From assembly GCA_922989275.2 (NCBI GenBank), contig OV277862.1, positions 48,447,786 to 48,511,785 of the forward strand: a stretch of 64,000 nt of DNA, in the 5' to 3' direction. Below, in pieces: positions 11,301 through 26,300 of the stretch. Each line of letters begins with the position of its first letter. The stretch's first letter is position 1. The translations under genes and the position numbers were made by a program. This DNA is from Gari tellinella. Its lineage: Eukaryota > Mollusca > Bivalvia > Cardiida > Psammobiidae. The notes beneath the pieces are model-generated. The model was given only the letters and a program-made list of their open reading frames with translations, searched no databases and was not told the DNA's origin.

Positions 11301-14300
11301 GAGAAGTAACAACAACAACTATACCGTCTACTAACGCTATAGAAAAAGATGGAAAATATCTAAAAAAAAAACTAAGATTCGGTGACGATTCTTGAGACTA
11401 TTTTTGGACTGATCATATTTTTTTAATGTCAGAAGCCAAATAATGCCACAAATTTGCTTTTATTTGAGTATTTTATTTTATTTTGACAAGTACACCATCC
11501 GGTTGTGAGTCCCTTTAAGGGATACAAGCATTTTAAATAGCTGAGATTTTTTTTGTACTTTAATAAGTAGTCATTGGGCTCCTATCTGTCTTAGGCCTTT
11601 ATACTCTATTGCATGTGTCTTGTATTGAAAACAGGTGACCATTTCAAGCAGGTTGAAAGTAAAGCAGAATGTGCCTTAAGGCGTATTTAGCTATTCATTA
11701 CTAGAAACAGGCAATAGGGAAAAGCTTTCTTGTAAAATCAGTTGTAAATTGTTACCACAGGGATTGAAACTGCTAGAGAAAGCCAAGAAGGACAAAGCCT
11801 TGGAGATTATATCCAGAAAGGAAGGAGGCAAGCCAGCGAACATGCGGAGAATATTCCGTGGAAAACTGAAGACGGACATTGATGATGAGGATGCCGAAGA
11901 CAATGATGAACTGATGGATCTTGAAATGAAGATAAAGTAAGTGACAATCGATGGCCCTTTAATACCGTAGCCTGTTTCTAAATTTGAAAAAGGTGACCAC
12001 TTATAAGCAGCCTGCTTTAAGCTACAATTTGATAGGATGTAGAAAGTATTTTGTATGATGCATTATTCATGACTGTAAAAATCGAATTACTTTTGTGTAT
12101 GTGAGGAATAAACTAAAGGCGTAAAAAGGTGTATTTATTGGGCAATGGATTAAAAACTCGCTTAAATGAAACTTATTCTTATTTCAAAGTTTAGAAACAT
12201 AGGCAGCCATGCCCGGACTCTAACCTGGGAACCCCTTGCTTACAGGGTGACTGCTCTCCTATCTGAGCTATTGTTGCAGCTTTAAAGTAACACACATCTC
12301 TCGCCATTTAATCATGGAATCACTCTCAACCCGGCTACACCTCTGCCACAAATAAGCTTGTTACCCAAATCTATAAGTAAGGAGTGAATAAGCCATGTGT
12401 TTTGTCTTCCTATTTAATGCTTTACCCCATAGCCTGTTTCTAGTTCTGAAGACTGATGACCACTTAAAAGAAGGTTGAAAGTAAAGCAGAATGCACCTTA
12501 AGGTGCATCCTGCTTTACTTTCAGCCTGCTTTAAGCTACCATCTGTTGGAATATAGAAACAATTTCATATGGTACATATTCATGACTGTATAAATTGGAA
12601 ATTCTTCAGTGGTGGAATAGATAAAATTAACTAAAATACACTTCTATTGGGTAAAGGGTTATTCCCACACTTCGAAAAAATGGTTTGGTTTTCAGGAATG
12701 CTGAAATGCCAGAGCAGGCACTCAAGACTTGTATGAAGGAGCTGAAACGATTGAAGAAGATGCCACAACACATGCCTGAACAGGCCATGCTCAGGTACAG
12801 GCTTTGACTAATTACAATTGATGCTCAACTCATTATCCCATAGCCTGTTTCTAGTTTTGAAGGAAGGTGACCACTTAAAGCAGGTTGAAAGTAAAGCAAA
12901 ATGCATCTAAAGGCACATTCTGCTCTACTTTCAGTCTGCTTGAAGCTATCATCTGCTAGCATTTTAGAAAAAAATATTTCTTATGGCACCCATTCAAGAT
13001 TTATAAATTGGAACTATTTTTTTCAGTGGAGGAATAAATTAAAAGGCCTTTAAATGGAGTAATGGCCATAATGAGGACACAGGTAAAGTTTAGACAATGA
13101 TGAGATGCCACAAATGCTCACTTTTACTAAATTATTCCTGTATTTCTACAGCTGAATATCAAATTTAATACCTAGCTTAGCCATGTTACTCCATAGCCTG
13201 TTTCTAGTTTGAAGATGGAAGACCACATAATGTAGGTTGAAAGTAAAGCAGAATGCACCTTCAGGGGCATTCTGCTTTTCTTTAATCCTGCTTTAAGCTA
13301 CCATATTCTAGAATATAGAAAACATGTCTTGCGATACATAATCATGACTGTATAAATTAGAAACAATTTTCTTCAGTAAATTAATAAATGAAAGACATAA
13401 AAAAGTTTATTTATGGGATAATAGATTATGCAGGAATACTACAGTGGAGAATCTGTTATTCTTTCCCGTTTAAACGCAAACGTACGCAAACGCAAAACAC
13501 TAAAACGTAGAAAAGTACAACTTTTTGACAATTCTGATAATTCATCTTTATCTTGGTGACAAACAGTTTGGAGCCTGATCAGACGCCGGGTTACCTGGTG
13601 TCTGATCTGGCTCCAAACTGTTTGCAGTGAAAAGAATAGTTTTAGCGTAAATGCGTTTATTGGGAAAGAATAACGTTTTCTCCACTGTATATTCAATTTA
13701 ACTTTTTCAGGAACTACCTTGAGCTGATGGTAGAGCTCCCCTGGTCTAAGTCCACCAAAGATTCACTAGACCTTAAACAAGCCAGGAAGGATATGGATAC
13801 TGACCATTTTGGGCTGGAAAAACTCAAGAAACGTGTTCTGGAATACCTGGCTGTTCGTCAACTCAGGAATACACTCAAGGGACCAATTCTTTGTTTTGTC
13901 GGCCCACCTGGTGTGGGGAAGACAAGTGTTGGAAAATCTATCGCTCACACCCTGTGTAGAGAGTTCCACAGGTATGCTGTACGAATACATTAAAACCTCT
14001 CTATTATGACCACTAAAACAAGGGCTAATTGATTATATAAAAGACATGTTCAGCTTAAAGCAAGGTGAACATTAAACAGAAAGCTCCTAAAGGAGCTTTC
14101 TGTTTTATGTTCACCTTGCTTTAAGCAGTCACCTGTAGTAAACACCTAATGATTAATACTCTTCTGTAGTCAAAATAGAGAGGTTTTAGTGACCGTTTTA
14201 CTGTAAATTGCTTGACAGATTTATCAATCTAAAACAAATAATTTCATGTGGTTACATAAGATCCACATAATTTGAAAGTTCAGTTAAACCTCAGTTTAGT

Positions 14301-17300
14301 TGCAAAATTTTAGCAGATTGCAGATTAATGTAGAAATGATGCAAAGAGCTTCTTGGTAGCTTTTTGCATTATTTTTATTCTGCGTTAAACTGTCACCTGT
14401 GAGTAGATATCTGAGTGGTTGCCTAAATTTTTACTCCATAGCCATTTGCTTGTTTTGAAGACAGGTAGGCACTTAAAGCAGGTTGAAAATAAACAGTAAT
14501 TAAATGTTTATGACCTTATAAATTGGAACTATTTTCTTCAATGTAGGAATAAATTAAATGTGTTAAAAGGCGCTTCTATTTTGGAAAGGGGTTAATGTGA
14601 CTATTCAAAACATTTGTTTCTATTATTTTTCTATTAAATGGAAGTATGCATCATTTGGCATCATTGTCGTCATCTGATATCTCTACTTCTTATATTGTTG
14701 AAGGATATCTTTGGGTGGTGTACACGACCAGTCAGACATCCGAGGACACAGAAGAACATACATTGGTTCCATGCCAGGCAGGATCATGCAGGGTCTAAGA
14801 CAAGTGGGAACCAATAACCCAGTGTTCCTGCTGGATGAAGTTGATAAACTGGTCAGTGGCTCTATATTGTCTACTTACTGGAATGTTTTACTTGTATATC
14901 AGAGGCTCGTTTAATAAAACTTCGTACGACAAAAACGGTTGTAAGTTAAAACTTTATAATACATATAATTTCTGATATCCTTAATCTAATCCTGTCTTGT
15001 GACATCTCTTTGGAATCATCTTGAAAAGACGATTCCAAACAGATGTCACAAGACAGGATTATATAGAGAAATCAGAAATTAAATTAGACTTTTATAAACT
15101 GACTTATGACAACATTTTTCGTAAGAAGTTTTATGAAACGGGCCCCAGGGCTCCAGGTAAGAGAGAGTTCACTGAGCATATCCAACATTTTCTCACTTAT
15201 TTCAACACTTAAAGTAGACTGAAAGTAAAGCAGAATGTGCCATAATTAAGCCTTGTTAAAGTGCAGTTTGCTTTACTCTCAGCCTCCTTTAACTCTTTCC
15301 TCCCTGAAACTTCAAAAGGACAATTCTAGTTTTCAATTTAGAATAGTCGATTTTTGACTTTTTAGGGTTGGTTTTAACACTATATGTCAAAATGACAAAC
15401 AGTGTAGACCTTGATCAGAGGGCTCCTCAAGGAACCCTCTGATCAGGGTCTACTCTGTTTGCACAGGTCAAGTATACTCTTCACAGGTATGCTGTTTGCA
15501 AATGACGCATATATGCGTGACTAGGGTTCAAAGAGTTAAGCTACACTCACTTTCAGTCTCCTTTAAGCTACAATCTGCTAGTTAGGATAAAAGAAGTATT
15601 CTTTTTGTGCATATTCATAACTGTATAGATTTTCTCTGCAGAGGAGGAATAAATTAGAGGCATAAAAAGGTGTTTTTATGGAGTAATGGTTAAAGCTCTG
15701 TATTTTATGTAAGACTCATACATACTGTTCTTTTATCATCTTTTCACAGTAATATGTGTAACATATTTTGTGTCTCTAGAGCACTGGTCTCCATGGCGAC
15801 CCAGCAGCAGCCCTTCTAGAAGTCCTTGATCCTGAACAGAACTACACATTTGTTGACCAGTATCCTTTCATTTGATGGCATCAATACAGCCGACTTGAAT
15901 TTAAGTAGTCATTTAAAAGTCAATCTTGCAGTAACTATTAAATTAAAGACTCATTGTCATTTTTAAATGGTTGGTTGCTTAATGCAGTATTAAAATAATG
16001 CAGAAAATGTGTGCCATATCTTAAAACCTACATTAAGCAGTGGCATAAAGAGATGTCCATGCAACTGATAGAGTCGTCAAAGGCTTCCATATGTTGATCA
16101 TAAAAAGTCTTAAGGGATTTCCAAATTAGTGCGGTTTTAGGAATCGTACCTTTAACCCTTTACCCATAGTATTTTTCTAGTTTTGAAGAAACATGACCAC
16201 TTAAAGCAGAATGAAAATAAAGCAAAATGTGCCTTAAAGACATCTCCTGACGACCTTTTGGTCATAACACCTTGCCAGACAATTTCCTTGCAAAGAGCAT
16301 GGGTCTTGTGGACATACCGTTAGCAAAAAACCATTGAAATGTCTCATGTAAGACCCGACCTTTATATTTGATAGTTTGGTTAGAAATAACCATTGAAAAG
16401 CACTAGAGCGTGAGTATAATCTGGTTCTCACCAGGTAAACTGAGATTGGTATACCCACATTCTGCATGTGTGGCACATGCTTTGACAGTTACATTGACAC
16501 CTCAAATTCAATTGGGGGGGGGACTCTTTCAAAGGACTGAGGAAAAGTCTTTAAGGCACATTCTGCTTTACTTTCAGCCTGCTTTAAGCTACAATCTGCC
16601 AGAATAAAAAAAAAAATTCTTATGGTGCATAGTCATGATAACAGATTAAAACTTGCTATTTGTGTGCATTTATGTTCAAAGCCATCTTTTGGAAACAATA
16701 TATCATACCATTTACATCCATGACCTTTATAAAACATCCATCTACACAGAATGAACTTTAATTTCAATAAAATCATAATACTTCGAGAAAATATCAGTAG
16801 GTCTGAAGAAATTAAGAAAAATACGAAGATTTTGGAAAAATCCGGAAAAATGGCAGCCCTAGTGGTCGCTTAACCCTTTACTCCATAACCTACATGTATT
16901 TCTAGTTATGAAGACAGCTTTAAGTTACCATCCTCTGTGATACATGTATAGAAAAAAAATAATTGTAGTGTATATTCATGACCATATAAATTGGAACTTT
17001 TGTTTTAGTGCAGAAATAGATTAAAGGCATTAAAACGTATACATGTATCCATGGAGTAATGGGTTAGTACTCGTAAAAGTTAGGGTTACCAGAGAAAACA
17101 TTCTGTCAATTTCCTTGACCTATATCTAGTTACATCAATGTACCCTTTGACCTCTCTCAGGTCATGTTTATTGCCACAGCTAATAACATGAGTACCATTC
17201 CACCAGCCCTGTTGGACAGAATGGAGATTATCCATGTTCCAGGTGAGTTTAACCCATTACCCCATAGCCTGTGTCTAGGTAGCATGTCTGTTTTACGAAG

Positions 17301-20300
17301 AAAAAACCTAACAAGCTATTGCCGTCACACAGGTTTCCCTGTTGTCGTCTTCGTCCGAAATCTTAACATTGACCATACCTTCTTTTTCATCTATGCTTCT
17401 GGTATGCATGTTCATCTTTAAAAGCCCTATCCAGACATATGAAAACCTTTTACCCCTAGACCTGTGGTCTTATTGTAATTTATTTTTCACTAATATTTAA
17501 AAACAGATGACCATTGGCAGGCGCATTAGGTGCTCTTGTTTTGAATTCAGGTGACTACTTAGAAGGTGCCCTTCAGGCACATTCAACTTTACTTTCAGCC
17601 TGCTTAGAGCTACCATCTGAACATAGAAAATGTCTCTCTGAGTCTGTATGACAGTGTGAAATTAATTAATTCTATGTTTAAGAAATGGACCTTTCAGTTT
17701 GTATTACAAAGGCATTAAAGCAAAAGAATTTTGGTTTGCAGATGGCATGTTTAAACCCAATACCTCATAGCTTTTTCATAGCTTTTGAGGAGTGGCCACC
17801 TAAAGCAGGTTGAAAGTGAAGCAGAATGCACCTGCTTTAAGCTACCTTAAGGGACTTTCTGCTTTACTTTCAACCTACTTTATGCTGCCTTCTGCTAGGA
17901 TAGAGAAAACGTTTTCTTTTCTTATCGTACATATTCATGACAGTATAACGGAAACCTATTTTCTTCAGTGGAGGAATACATCAAAGGCTTAAAAAGGCAT
18001 AGTTATATAGTAATGGGTTAAAGCCATGGTTTGTCTTGCTATGGATTATTTTCAATTGATACTCAATTGACTAAAAGAGCATCTGTTTTCCAGGTTACAC
18101 CCAAGAGGACAAGTTGAATATAGCAATACGCCACCTTGTGCCAAAACAGCTTAAAGAGCATGGACTTTCCCAAGACCAGCTACAGATCCCAGAGGACACA
18201 ATCAAACTAATCAGTGAGTTATCATGTTGCAACGAGGAGACACATTTTCTCTCATTTTTGCCTATGTTGGATAGGGATTTGCCCCATGGGGAATTACTCA
18301 ATCCTCCATACCAAGTGACGTCTTTTATTGTTTGTTTAGCTTAACCCAAGTGCAATGCATTAAAATGTAGAAAATGGAAATGCTTTGACAACACTATTAA
18401 CCCAATACCCCATAGCCTGTTTCTAGTTTTAAAGATTACTGATCACTTAAAGCAGGTTGAAAGTAAAGCTATTCTGCTTTACTTTCAAATTGCTTTGAGC
18501 CACCATCTCATAGAATATAGAAATATTTATCACAAAACATATCCATGGCTATAAATTGGAACTATTTTCTGCAGTAGAAGAATACATTTAATGTGTAAAA
18601 ATGTGTATCTATGGAGTAATTGGTTAAAAACCATCAATGAATACTAAATGATAGAGCTTATGTGTCAGAAGGAAAATATTATTATAGCACTTTTAATATT
18701 TAATTTCAGTTTCAAAATATACAAGGGAAGCCGGAGTGAGAACGTTGGAGCGACGACTTGCAGCAGTGTGTAGAGCTGTAGCCGTGAGAGTGGCTGAAAC
18801 CATGAGTCATGCTAAAGCTGACAAACTAGAAAGCCTTGACACAGGCAAGGATAAAGTGACGAACAAGGAGCTGCCTGATGTAGTGTCATCTGATGCCACA
18901 ACCCTGGCCCACCCACCAGAAATGCCCATAGTGATAGACGAGACAGCATTGGAGGATATTTTAGGGGTATGTTAATATGAATATGCAGTCATATATAACA
19001 TTATAGTCAAAATATATTTTCGATAATGTGTCAAGTACCTTTAGGTTAAAGTATCGGGTTCTGTATACTTTGGTGAACAATATCAGGGCTTTCAAGGTCC
19101 TCTTGTTATGATACTATCTATACTTTTCTTTCACAGCAACCCATGTATGAGAGTGAGGTAGCCCAACGTCTGATTCACTCTGGGGTGGCAGTGGGGCTGG
19201 CCTGGACCCCTATGGGTGGGGAGATCCTGTTTGTGGAGGCCTCTACCATGAAAGGAGATGGTACATTAACACTGACAGGCCAACTAGGTGATGTAATGAA
19301 GGAATCTGCCAATCTTGCATTTAACTGGGTCAAAACTCATGCAAGACAGGTAAATACTCTTTAATTCTAATACTTTATGCATCTCCCTGAACCCTTTGAT
19401 TCAGAGCTTACTTTTAGTTTTGAAGATGGATGACCACTTAAAGTAGGTTGAAAGTGAAACAGAATGTGCATACTGCTTTGTTTTCAGCCTGCTTTATGCT
19501 ACCATCTACCAGAATATAGAAAGTATTTCTTATGATACGTATTCAAGACTGTATAAAATGGAACAATTTTCTTCAGGGTATGAATGAGTTAAATGTGTAA
19601 TAAGCATATCTAAGGAATAAATGATTAAAAGGGGGAATGCTATATTAACACAGGAGGCATAAAGCAGAATGCTCCTTAATGAGTATTCTGTTATACTTTC
19701 AACCTGCTGTAAGTGATCATCTATCTTCAACACTAGAATCAGTATAAGGGATAAAGGGTTGAATACTTCTCAACTAAATTCTGTTTAGTGGCAACTTAAG
19801 GTTGATGACCACTAATGAGATCAGACCAAAATTGAGTACTCTACTTACAGCGATCTGCCATTATCGTCAACATTCTTGTCAACTGTCTGCTCCTTTCGAA
19901 ACATGCTTTAGCATGGTTTAGTTGGGGCCTACAGTTGACGAGAATGACGGATCGCTCTCCGTAGAGTACAGATATTGACTAACATTGCCCCAATCTTATT
20001 AGGGGTCCTCAACCTTAACATAAGTTTGACTGTATCATTTATTCCAGCTTGGATTAGATGAAAAAGAAGTGGTCAAGTCAGATGTTCATATCCATTTCCC
20101 TGCCGGAGCAGTAGGCAAGGATGGCCCATCAGCAGGCGTTACCATAACAACAGCTCTAGTGTCCTTGTTCATCAAACAGTGTGTCAGATCTGACACAGCC
20201 ATGACAGGGGAGATCACTCTGAGAGGAATAGTTTTACCAGTAAGTTGCAGTTACCTATAATTAGTTTGTCTTCTACCTTATCTTAGACAATGTTATATCC

Positions 20301-23300
20301 CTTATGGTGCTAAGTGTAACTTCACTAATATTTGCAAACAGTTTGGATCCATATCATATCAGACGCCGCTTAATGCGGGGTCTGACCTGGGTCCAATCTG
20401 TTTGTCCCTTATATTAAACTTATCTTCAGTTTAAAAAAGCATGAAAACTAATTTTGATTTCTCTGCAGATAATATATTTGAAGCACACAACAGTTCAGTA
20501 TGATAAGGGTTAACTTAGTGTTGAAAGCGTGTTGCTTGTTTTGAAGACATGTAGCTACTTACAGCTGGTTGAAAGTAAATGAAATAACAAACCCATTACT
20601 CTATAGCCTGTTTATAGTCTTGAATACAGGTGATCACTTATAGAAGGTTAACAGTAAAGCAGAATGCCTATATCCTAGCAGATGGTAGCTTAAAGCAGTC
20701 TGAAAGTAAAATAGAATGCACCTTAAGGCACATTCTGCTTTACTTTCAACCTGCTTTAAGTGATCACCTGTCTTCAAAACAAGAACCATTTTATGGGGTA
20801 AAGGGTTAAGCAACTTCATGTATCAATCACTGCCCTAAGGTCTTCTATAGAATGATTACATTTAACATTTCTTATTGATTTAATATTGGATTCTAAATAT
20901 CAACCTGTTATCCCATAGCTTGTTTCTAGATTTGAAAACTAGTGGCTGCTTAAAGCAAGTTGAAAGTAAAGCAGAATGCACCTTAGGCACATTCTGCTTT
21001 ACTTTCAACCTGCTTTAAGCTACCATCTGCTAGGATATAGACACTTTAGCTTATGGTTAATATTGATGATTGTATAAATTTGAACTAGTTTCTTCAGTGG
21101 AGGAATTAATTGATGGCATAAAGAGGTGTATTTATGGGGTAATGGGTTAAATAATATAGTTTTTGTTGTATATATTGTAGTACTAATAACTGCTGATTAT
21201 AATACAGTTACATACACACAGTAACTCATTCACCCCCAGAGCCCCACATAAGGGGAGTTTTTCACAAACTCAAATCTTTATTTATGATTTAAACCATATG
21301 GTGTAACTACTCATTTGAATCGTCTCAAAGAGACAATTCTAACGAGTAGTAACACCATAGGATTTGATGCTATAATAAGTGAGAAAATGTTGTAATTGTG
21401 CAGCTTATTCCCTCTTATCTGGAGCTCTGCACCCCTGAACTTTAAATACATGTAGACAATTCCGATTTGTAATAAAAGCTTGTTTGTTTTTGACTATTCA
21501 AACAAAAAGTATAAACAGTGTAGATTCTGACCAGGAGACGCCTAAGGAACCCTCTGATCTGGTTCTACACTGTTTGCATAGGACAAGACAGTGTTCTCTT
21601 CACAGGTATAGGACAAGTATACTTGTCACTTGGGCTGAATCATACCACAATGGGTAAATAAAAAAATACCCTAACAAATCAAAAGAAGTCCAAATTGTTT
21701 CCCTACCAACCCCAATGTTATATCTTCTGATTATAATCATCAATTAAAGTAGACAATTCAAATGTATAGCCACAACATACTGTTAAACCCGTTACCCCAT
21801 AAATACGCCTTTTTACGCCTCTAATTTATTTCTCAGCTAAAGAATATACTTCCACTTTCAACAGTAATGAATGGCCAATATAAGAAACATTTCTTATATA
21901 ATAGCAGATGGTAGCTTAAAGCAGGCTGAAAGTAAAGCAGAATGTGCCTTACGGCACATTCTGCTTTACTTTCAACCTGCTTTAAGTGGTCATCTGTCTT
22001 CAAAACTAGAAACAGGCTATGGGGTAATGACTTAAATAAGTAAATATTGGAATCATTAAATCATTCTCAGTTGCTATTTTTATCTGTAAAGCCTTGCTGT
22101 AATGTAATCTGGGGAAATAATGGTTAAAAAAGATTTATTATATCTATTAGAACATACTATATTGCTTTAAATGAGATTCATGGTCATCTGAGGTCATGTA
22201 TTTTCATCTGAAATCTTTAGCAAACATTGCTCTATAGATTGAAATAAACATCTTCAAGATTTATTTGAACTTGTTGGAATTAGTTAACTACTGAAGACAT
22301 CTTCTGATAAGGGTCTACGAGATTTATCATAACTTTAAACAATGTTATGAGTGGTTATTTGTTAAAAATGGAATAGTGCATTTGCAAATGCAGCGTTCCT
22401 CGGTAGCAAGATTTGCAAATCATACTTACATCCAACTTTGTTTAAGGCACAAAACTGCTTCAACCCTTTACCCCATAGCCTGTTTCTATTTTGAAAATAG
22501 ATGACTACTTAAAGCAGATTGAAAGTAAAGCAGAATGCGCATTAGGGCGCATTCTGCTTTACTTTCATCCTGCTTTAAGCTACCTTCAGCTGGAATAAAG
22601 AAAATACTCCCTATGATACACAGTCATGACTGTATAAACTATTTTCTTCAGTGGAGGAATAAACTAAATGCACTAAAGGTGCTTCTATGGGGGAAAGGGT
22701 TGAGCAAGATGAAAGTAAAGCAGAAATCTCCTTTAGGTCTTTCTGCTTTACTTGCCCTAGTGACAAGTATACTTACTGCTATAAGTTGCCACCTGTATTC
22801 AACAGCATCAGTGAAGATTCATTTGTGCTATTTTTGTGGGGCGTGAAGCACCCTAAGGCTTTCTTGTGGAGAATAGAGTAACTTGATTAGATAGATACTA
22901 ATAATAGATACATGTACCAATAATTCTGAGGATCACATTGACTTGTAAGAATTGATCAAGTCACATTTCCTTGGTATTGGAGACTGACATCTTCGTTTAC
23001 TATGGCCCTTTCTACTCGGCTGAATTAACCCTTTACCTGATACCCTGTTTCTTCATTCTGAAGACAAGTGACTACTTAAAGCAGGTTGAAAGTAAAGCAG
23101 AATTTGCCTTAACCCATTATTCAATAGGTAGGCATTTTAATGACTTAAATTTATTCCTCAACTTAAGAAACCAGTTCCAACTTATATAGTCATGAATCTG
23201 CACAATACGAAATATATTCTTAATTCTAGCAGACTGTAAATTAAAGCAGGCTGAAAGTAAAGTAGACTGCGCCTTAAGGATTATTCTGTTTTATTTTCAA

Positions 23301-26300
23301 CATTCTTTTAATGTTCACCTGTCTTTAAATTAGAAGCAGGCCATGGAGTAATGGGTTAAAGCTCATCATGCTTTATTTTCCTCCTGTTGTAAGCTGCCAT
23401 CTGCTAGGAAAAAGAAAATATTCCTTATAGTGCATATTCATGGCTGTATAAAGTTGAACTATTTACTTTAGCTGAGGAATAAAGTAAAAGGTGTAAACCA
23501 GCATATTTATGGGATATTGGGTTAATAGATCAACTTTGTATTGCCAATGATTTGGAGGTGGTGTTAAAGTATGGAATACGTGACTCCTTCAGCGCTCCAG
23601 ATAAGAGGGGGTAAATTGAACAAATCCAACACTCTCCACTCATTTTACTGCCAAATCCTATGGTGTTACTACTTATTAGAATCGTCTCGAAGAGACGATT
23701 CTAATGAGTAGTGATACCATGGGTTTAATTGCGAAATAAAGATTTTATTTTTTGAAATACCCCCCTTATCTGGAGCCCTGCTCCTTCCAAACAAATGCAC
23801 TTGTATTCAAATTGATATTGATTACAAGCAGTTTGGAGTCATATTAAAACCTAATTAGGCTACAAACATTTTGACATTCAGATTAAAATAGATCTTAAAC
23901 ATTTTAGAATTACTGCAAATTCCTACTCTTATTTTCTTTGCATTGCATTGTTAGCTCACATGATGCATAACTATAAAAATCTACTGTAGTTTTGATTGAT
24001 TCAGGGCTGCCATTTCTCTGGATTTTTCCTAAGTCTCCAGATTTTTATCTTTGCAGATGGTAGCTTAAAACAGGCTGAAAGTAAAGCAGAATGCGCCTTA
24101 AGGCACATTCTGCTTTACTTTCAACCTGTTTTAAGCAGTCATGTGTCTTCAAAACAATAACCAGACTATAGGGTCAAGGTACGATTAATAAAATTGCATC
24201 TGAAAAATTGAAAATTTGAAATCTTAGGATTTTTATTATCAACTTATGGCAGCCCTGTTGATTCCTTCAGCAAGGTGCAGCCTGCAATGAAAAAGTACTT
24301 TTCTTCCTAACGCTATACTTCAATACTGCGATTGGAATCTGTTAATTAACCTTCCCCATCTGCATGCTATCTAATTATCATCTGCAAAATTACTTTAGCA
24401 AGGTGCAGCATGCAATGAATACAGTAAAACCTCTCTATAACAACCACTAAAAAGAAGGCAAATTGATTATATGAAAGTCAGATGACAGCTTAACCCTTTA
24501 CCAAATAGCCTATTTCTAGTTTTGAAAAAAGGCGACTGTTTAAAGCAGATTGAAAGTAAAGTAGAATGCGCCTTAAGGCGCATTTTGCTTTACTTTCAGT
24601 CTGCTTTAAACTACCACCTTCTAGAATAAAGAAAATATTCCTTATGATATATATTCATAACTGTATAAATTGGAACTTTTTTCTTTAGCGGAGGAACAGA
24701 ATGCGCTTAAAGGCGCTTCTATTGGGGAAAGGGTTAAAGCAAGGTGACAGTAAAACAGAAAGTTCCTAAAGGAACTTTCTGTTTTACTGCCATCTTGCTT
24801 TAAGCATTCACCTGTATTTAACACCTAATAATAAGCACAGTTAAGTGGTTGTGATAGGGAGGTGTTACTGTAGTACTTTTCTGTCTAGTATTTAACACTG
24901 AGATTGAAAGTTGATAATTAACCTCAACCATCTGGATGCTACATAATAGTCATCCGCGAAATGTGTCATATGCATCAATTGTCAAAGTTTATTTTGCATT
25001 TTCTTTCAGAAAATATTATTAGTGAGTGTCAAACAGTTTGGATTTAGATGAGGTGCCAATTAACTTGGCATCTCTTGGCATCTCATCATTACTGTTGGCA
25101 AAAGTCATCAAATGTTCTCTTACAGTATGCAGAAGGGTAGCATGTACAGTGAAACCCCTCTTTACCGGAACCTCTAAATACCGGAATCCTCTCTAAACCG
25201 GGCAAAAACTTTGGTCCCGTTTCCAACCCTTCTTTATCTTAACCCATTTCACCATAAATGTGCCTTTTTACGCCTTTGATTTATTCCTACACTGAAGAAA
25301 ATAAATTCATGAATATGTATCATCAGAAATATTTTCTATATTCTAGCAGATGATAGCTTAAAGCAGGTTGAAAGTAAAGCCGAATGCGCCTAACGGCGCA
25401 TTCTGCTTTACTTTCAACCTGCTTTAAGTGATCATCTATCTTCCATACCTGAAACAAGATATGGGTTAAAACCCCTCTAAACCGGAAACCCCTCTAAACC
25501 GGACATTTATGTTGTCCCCACACATGTCCGGTTTAGAGGGGTTTCACTGTATTTGCAAACAGTTTCAACAATTGACATCAGTTTTCTATTTTTCAATGTG
25601 TTTCTTTGGAAATAATTATGTTTTCTTTTGTGATTGTACCAATATAAAGTACAAGACAATACAGTACAACCTCTCTATTACAATAACTAAATTGTGTTGA
25701 TTATTAGATGTTTTGGCAGGTGACTGCTTAAAACAAAGTGGAAGTAAAACAGAAAGCTCCTTTAGGAGCTTTCTGTTTTACTTTCACTTTGCTTTCAGCA
25801 CTATCAGTTTTACTTTCACTTTGCTTTAAGCTGTCACCCTCTCTTTTTATACAGTCAATAAGCCATCATTTTAGTGGTTGTAATAGAGAGGTTTAAATGT
25901 ACCCTCTATGGGCAAGATTGCCTAAGCTGTCAATAACATACTGAACTCTGTCAGTCATTCATTATAAAAATCTGTCTGCGGACCTTTTCTGAAAATAGCT
26001 TGACCTTTTATAGAAAAGCTGGAATCAACTTTAATAGAACTTGTGCTGGAAATTGATATATCTAATGTTTGCAAACAGTGTAGACCCAGATCAGAGGGCT
26101 CCTATAGGAGCCCTCTGATCAGGGTCTGCACTTTTTTGTTTGTCGTGTTTTATAACGTTTCTTGAACAAAGTCCTAAGATAACAATTTGAACTGAAGTTA
26201 TTTATCGGAAAACAGATTTGTGTATATTTGGAAATTCAGCATTATAACGGTTAATAGAGCTAGCCAATGCATTGTCATGAACTGACACTTGATGAGTTCT

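Noticed and set aside
24641..24830. Small genes suggested by open frames overlapping A and D elements (also 20634, 22535, 32566, 36382 and 54321)
   Set aside because: Each is a translation of MITE core or arm sequence, and the peptides ([18 protein letters not shown]) recur with the elements.
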